Below, in pieces: positions 59,994 to 64,000 of a DNA stretch of 64,000 nucleotides. The stretch is from Candidatus Gastranaerophilales bacterium (GTDB taxonomy: Bacteria > Cyanobacteriota > Vampirovibrionia > Gastranaerophilales > Gastranaerophilaceae), in NCBI GenBank assembly GCA_900769355.1, contig CAAGGG010000031.1, forward strand, positions 19,697-83,696, read 5' to 3'. The translations under genes and the position numbers were made by a program. Position 1 is the first letter of the stretch, and the number at the start of each line of letters is the position of its first letter. Below the pieces are notes generated by a model. That model did no database searches and had not been told where the DNA came from. It worked only from the letters and a program-made list of their open reading frames with translations.

Positions 59994-62789
59994 GTGTATA
60001 GAATTAGTTCGATTAATAATGTAAATAACTATATAAGGTTCTGCAAACCGTCTTTTAAAGGTGCTGAAACATCTCAGACAAAACCTCAAATTGAACAGGT
60101 GTCTGACATTAAGCCTGATTTTGCGGTTAAGACTCCTATGGCTTATACAAAAACCGGTGAAATGAATTTCCCTTATGATACGAAAGCATATTGTTATAAG
60201 TTAGCAAATGGTCAAAGAGTTATAATTGTACCCCAGGAAGGCGAAACCGTCCTTAGAACGTACGTGAACACTGGCTCAATGAATGAACCTGATAAAATTA
60301 GAGGAATAAGTCATTATATTGAACACAACCTCTTTAATGGTTCGGAAGGTCTCGAACAAGGTGATTTCTTTAAAAATGTTGATAAAATGGGAGCTTCAAC
60401 GAATGCATCAACAGGGTTTGCTGAAACAAATTATTATATAAGCTCAAATCTTTTAAATGATGGCGATTTGGAAAAGAAAATCAAACTTCACGCCTCTATG
60501 CTTGAAACTCCGTTATTTGCAACAGACAAGCTTGACAAAGAAAAGGGTATTGTGAATTCTGAAATTAATATGATAACGTCAAATCCGGAGAATTTGGCTG
60601 TAAATAAAATGATTAAGAATTTATACGGTATTAAGTCAACATCAAGCGATATGATTGGAGGAACGACGGACAATATTACAAATTTGACTCGTGATGATGT
60701 TGTAAATTATTACAAAAACAATTATTATCCCGCAAATATGGTGACGGTAATTTCAGGTGATGTTAAGCCTGACGATACAATGCAGCTTATTTCAAAGTAT
60801 TTTACGTCTAAAAAGCAGCCGACTTTGCCTCAACATTTGGAAAAATTTACCCCGACTCAAAAAGCTGTTAGAGAAGATATAATTTCTGATAAAGCAACCG
60901 CTTCAACTGTAGTCGTCGGCTTCAACGGACCAGCTTCCAACAATACTAAAGATAGGATTTATGCAGATGCTCTAAGTTCAATTTTGGCATCATCTGTAAC
61001 TTCTCGTATTGACAAAAATTTAAAACAATATAATTCAAATTGTTGGAGTGATACGGAAAAACTTAGCTCAAATCCTAATGATGGGCAAGTTTTGATGTTT
61101 ACGGCAGATTGCAGTGACGAAAATTCTGAAAAAGTTTTGAAAACAATATTCTCAGAAATCGGCAATATAGCAAATAATCCGCCAACAGATGCTGAAATGC
61201 AGATTATCAAGAAAAAGATGTTGAACGGATTTTCGGCGATTTTTGAAAACTCTTTTAGAACAAATAATTCTATTGGAACATCTGTTCTTGAAAATAATCA
61301 AGATTATTTAAACGAATTTGAAAATACTGTAAAATCAATGACTGCAAAGGATTTAGTTGATACAGCAAAGAAATATTTAGACGTAAACAAAGCTTCTGTT
61401 ACTGTTGTTCACCCGGCATCTGCTACAGAAGAAACAATTAAACAAAATCACCAAGCAATTTCTTTTACGGGTGCTAAAAAAGAAGCTATAAATATGTCAT
61501 CTGTCAAGGAATATAACCTAAACAACAATTTTCGTGCTGTGACGATTAATTCCAAAACAAACAATGTAAGTCTTACATTGAAATTAAAAAACGATAATTT
61601 TGTTCCGGAAAAGCCTTCTGCAGCATTGGTTCTTGATGAACTTTTTAAAGAAGGAACAATGTTTAGAAAACAAGAAGATTTTGAAACAGATATGGCTAAA
61701 AATGGTATTGAAATCGTTTCAGGTGCTGCTGAAAACTCTGTTTCGTCAGTTGTCTATTGTGATTCTGATGATCTTGGTAAGGCTCTTGAAGGGTTGAAAG
61801 AATCTGTTGAAAATCCTCGCTTCACGCAAGAAGATTTTAAGCGAGCTAAGAAAAATATAAAAGAAAATATTATGTTGTCTGAAAAATCTGCGTACGATAA
61901 GCTTGATTGTGAGCTATATAAAGGCTTGCCTGAGGGATATTCAAAAGAAGAAATCTTGCAAGAACTCGACTCATTGACGCTTGATGATGTAAAGCATTTT
62001 TACAATTCAGTTACACACGGAATTGGTGAAGTTGTGGTAGCTGCTCCACTTAATAAAAAACCGGAATTAAGCAATACTTTATTCAATGGTTTAAGCCGGC
62101 TAAAACCAGTTAATGAGTTCTCTGTTAAGATTTTGAAAGATGTTTACGCTCAAACAACTGAAACAAAAGTTCTGACAGATACTGATTTTAAAAATCAAGC
62201 TGAAATCGTTGAGGCGTTTAAATATCGAGTAAACAATAATATCAAAGATAAAGTAACAGTTTCGCTTTTGAACACTATTTTAGGCGGAAATCCATCGTCC
62301 AGATTGTTCTCTGATTTGCGTGAGAAAGAAAAACTTGCATATCACGTAAAATCTAATACCAGAATATATGAAAATATCGGAGTAATATCACTTAAAATCG
62401 GCACAACAACTGATAATAAGGATACAGGTGAAAAAAGTTTTGAGAATATAAAAAAATCAATTGACGGCTTCAACAGGCATATTGAAAAAATTAAAACAGA
62501 AAAAGTTACAGATGAAGAACTTGCCAATGCAAAATTAAGTCTAAAAAACCAGATTTTAAACTCAAATCACGCATCAGATGATAAGACAATAAGCCTACTT
62601 CAAGGTTTGAATTCTCCGTATGGTTTGTCAAGAGAAAATCTATTGTTTGATGAGATCGATAAAATTACGTTAGATGATATTTACAATGCTGCAAACTATA
62701 TTTTTGCCGGCAAACCGACATATTCAATTGTTGCTACTGAAGATACATTGAAAGCCAATGCAGATTACTTGAAAAGCCTTGAAAAATAG
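59994..62789 (+). CDS. M16 (insulinase/PMPCB-like) zinc peptidase, fused double domain
   Basis: A 931-residue metallopeptidase. The inverted zinc motif HYIEH is at residues 107-111, with the distal Glu in GIVNSEINM ~75 residues later. An inactive second half (~500-931) has SSRLFSDLREKEKLAYHV, the R/Y motif of the C-terminal M16 domain. There is no signal peptide; the N-terminus RISSINNVNNYIRFCKPSFKG carries the SFKG tag. The start is uncertain: GTG at 59994 gives an N-terminus like the other tagged proteins; TTG at 59976 is the longest form; neither has a good RBS. Confidence 0.87.
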   Translation: MYRISSINNVNNYIRFCKPSFKGAETSQTKPQIEQVSDIKPDFAVKTPMAYTKTGEMNFPYDTKAYCYKLANGQRVIIVPQEGETVLRTYVNTGSMNEPDKIRGISHYIEHNLFNGSEGLEQGDFFKNVDKMGASTNASTGFAETNYYISSNLLNDGDLEKKIKLHASMLETPLFATDKLDKEKGIVNSEINMITSNPENLAVNKMIKNLYGIKSTSSDMIGGTTDNITNLTRDDVVNYYKNNYYPANMVTVISGDVKPDDTMQLISKYFTSKKQPTLPQHLEKFTPTQKAVREDIISDKATASTVVVGFNGPASNNTKDRIYADALSSILASSVTSRIDKNLKQYNSNCWSDTEKLSSNPNDGQVLMFTADCSDENSEKVLKTIFSEIGNIANNPPTDAEMQIIKKKMLNGFSAIFENSFRTNNSIGTSVLENNQDYLNEFENTVKSMTAKDLVDTAKKYLDVNKASVTVVHPASATEETIKQNHQAISFTGAKKEAINMSSVKEYNLNNNFRAVTINSKTNNVSLTLKLKNDNFVPEKPSAALVLDELFKEGTMFRKQEDFETDMAKNGIEIVSGAAENSVSSVVYCDSDDLGKALEGLKESVENPRFTQEDFKRAKKNIKENIMLSEKSAYDKLDCELYKGLPEGYSKEEILQELDSLTLDDVKHFYNSVTHGIGEVVVAAPLNKKPELSNTLFNGLSRLKPVNEFSVKILKDVYAQTTETKVLTDTDFKNQAEIVEAFKYRVNNNIKDKVTVSLLNTILGGNPSSRLFSDLREKEKLAYHVKSNTRIYENIGVISLKIGTTTDNKDTGEKSFENIKKSIDGFNRHIEKIKTEKVTDEELANAKLSLKNQILNSNHASDDKTISLLQGLNSPYGLSRENLLFDEIDKITLDDIYNAANYIFAGKPTYSIVATEDTLKANADYLKSLEK

Positions 62790-62790
62790 A

Positions 62791-63168
62791 TTATTTAACC
62801 TTTTGCGCATTATTTATAATATATCTTGTGCCAGATCTTGAAAGTTCAAAATCAATTGGAACAACCATTTTTTGCCCGCATGCATCGACTGTCCATTCTT
62901 CCTTCCAGTTGCCGGAGACCTGTTTGCCATATTTGCTGAATTTTACATTTGTCGGCTGTTCTGTAACCTTAGTATCAATAAGTTGCAAATCTCGGCAACG
63001 TCTGTTTTCCCGAGAAACTTTTGCATAAACGTAGCTCACAATAGAGCCTTGAACTTTTTTATCAGAAATTGTTTGTCCTAGAACAGGAATTCTTGTTCCC
63101 AAGTACACTGCCGCAGAACACGTCAAACCTGAAAACAAAATTATACCTAATATAAAATATTTTTTCAT
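62791..63168 (-). CDS. small exported protein of unknown function
   Basis: A 125-residue protein. Signal peptide MKKYFILGIILFSGLTCSAA, then a ~105-residue domain with two cysteines (RRCRDLQL; DACGQKMV) and mostly polar strands (GNWKEEWTVDACGQ). The ATG at 63168 is the last of three in-frame candidates and gives a proper signal peptide. No Shine-Dalgarno; a GATAAT lies 9 nt upstream. Ends 1 bp from the M16 gene on the other strand. Confidence 0.75.
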   Translation of the reverse strand: MKKYFILGIILFSGLTCSAAVYLGTRIPVLGQTISDKKVQGSIVSYVYAKVSRENRRCRDLQLIDTKVTEQPTNVKFSKYGKQVSGNWKEEWTVDACGQKMVVPIDFELSRSGTRYIINNAQKVK

Positions 63169-63193
63169 AACATACATATTATCATTTTTTTCA

Positions 63194-63231
63194 TAAAAAA
63201 ACAAGCCTGAAATAAATCAGACTTGTTTTTC
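63194..63231 (-). terminator. terminator of gap (bidirectional shape)
   Basis: Minus strand AAACAAGtCTGA / TCAGgCTTGTTT with a 6-nt loop and T-run; one A.C mismatch. Confidence 0.85.
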
Positions 63232-63256
63232 GATTATTTACAAATTATAAAATCAA

Positions 63257-64000
<744 letters not shown>

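Noticed and set aside
62791..63204. Leaderless start for the small exported protein
   Set aside because: GATAAT lies 9 nt, not 6 nt, before the chosen ATG, so it was not added to the leaderless set.

Overview
The window is AT-rich, gene-dense bacterial chromosome, and it looks like a gut-type anaerobe of the non-photosynthetic cyanobacterial sister lineage (Gastranaerophilales / 'Melainabacteria', Vampirovibrionia). That placement is inference. It rests on a prepilin of the FTLAEVLITLG type, LL-diaminopimelate aminotransferase (DapL) for lysine/peptidoglycan, several lineage-type membrane proteins with a short N-terminal [S/N]F(x)G signature, and anaerobic or fermentative genes (HydG, desulfoferrodoxin, ferritin, split transketolase). 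No phage, IS element, CRISPR array, tRNA or rRNA was seen.

Layout. 1-4.4 kb (minus): sigma factor, gcvPB, 2-hydroxyacyl-CoA-dehydratase-activase-like protein, membrane protein and miaA in one run. 4.6-9.3 kb (plus): double universal stress protein, two sugar-ABC permeases, and an EF-hand/LysM/YD-type protein. 9.5-12.7 kb: purA, a phosphodiester glycosidase with a structured leader, and a likely minus-strand small RNA. 12.7-19.3 kb (plus): pilT, recO, small membrane protein, clpB and a tandem pair of GNAT-like proteins. 19.3-25.4 kb: hydG, mnmA, glmU, a hypothetical, the large-type SRP RNA (minus), superoxide reductase and ferritin. 25.5-29.1 kb (plus): a REC-PAS-histidine kinase, a NarL-type regulator and an unknown exported protein, translationally coupled. 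29.2-37.2 kb: two paralogous membrane proteins, cca and rsmE (minus), a pilin gene broken or switched by a G10 tract (plus), and a HEAT-repeat protein (minus). 37.4-42.6 kb (plus): transketolase C-half, ftsE-ftsX, degenerate REC-GGDEF, isochorismatase-like hydrolase and a membrane protein. 42.6-48.2 kb (mostly minus): uvrB, a degenerate CpaF-like ATPase and a CpaE-like ATPase. 48.3-53 kb: DPM-like glycosyltransferase, ChbG/YdjC deacetylase, phospholipase-D-like protein and vWA protein. 53-64 kb: Met-gamma-lyase-like enzyme, GT35 alpha-glucan phosphorylase homologue without its PLP lysine, leuC, ruvB, dapL, M16 peptidase, a small exported protein and gap (cut by the right edge).

The most interesting signals are four. 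(1) The pilin gene has a good promoter, RBS and ATG, but reads into the pilin frame only if its G10 tract were G11 (or G8); its leader also carries an exact 60-nt-period insertion that duplicates the AFTLAE segment. (2) At least six genes have a -10 box exactly 6 nt upstream of the start codon and no Shine-Dalgarno, implying leaderless mRNAs. (3) Otherwise unrelated proteins share an N-terminal [S/N]F(x)G tag. (4) Inverted repeats are built from iterated heptamers (AGTGAAA-like) at three sites, and a second dispersed repeat has entered the coding sequence of an ABC permease.
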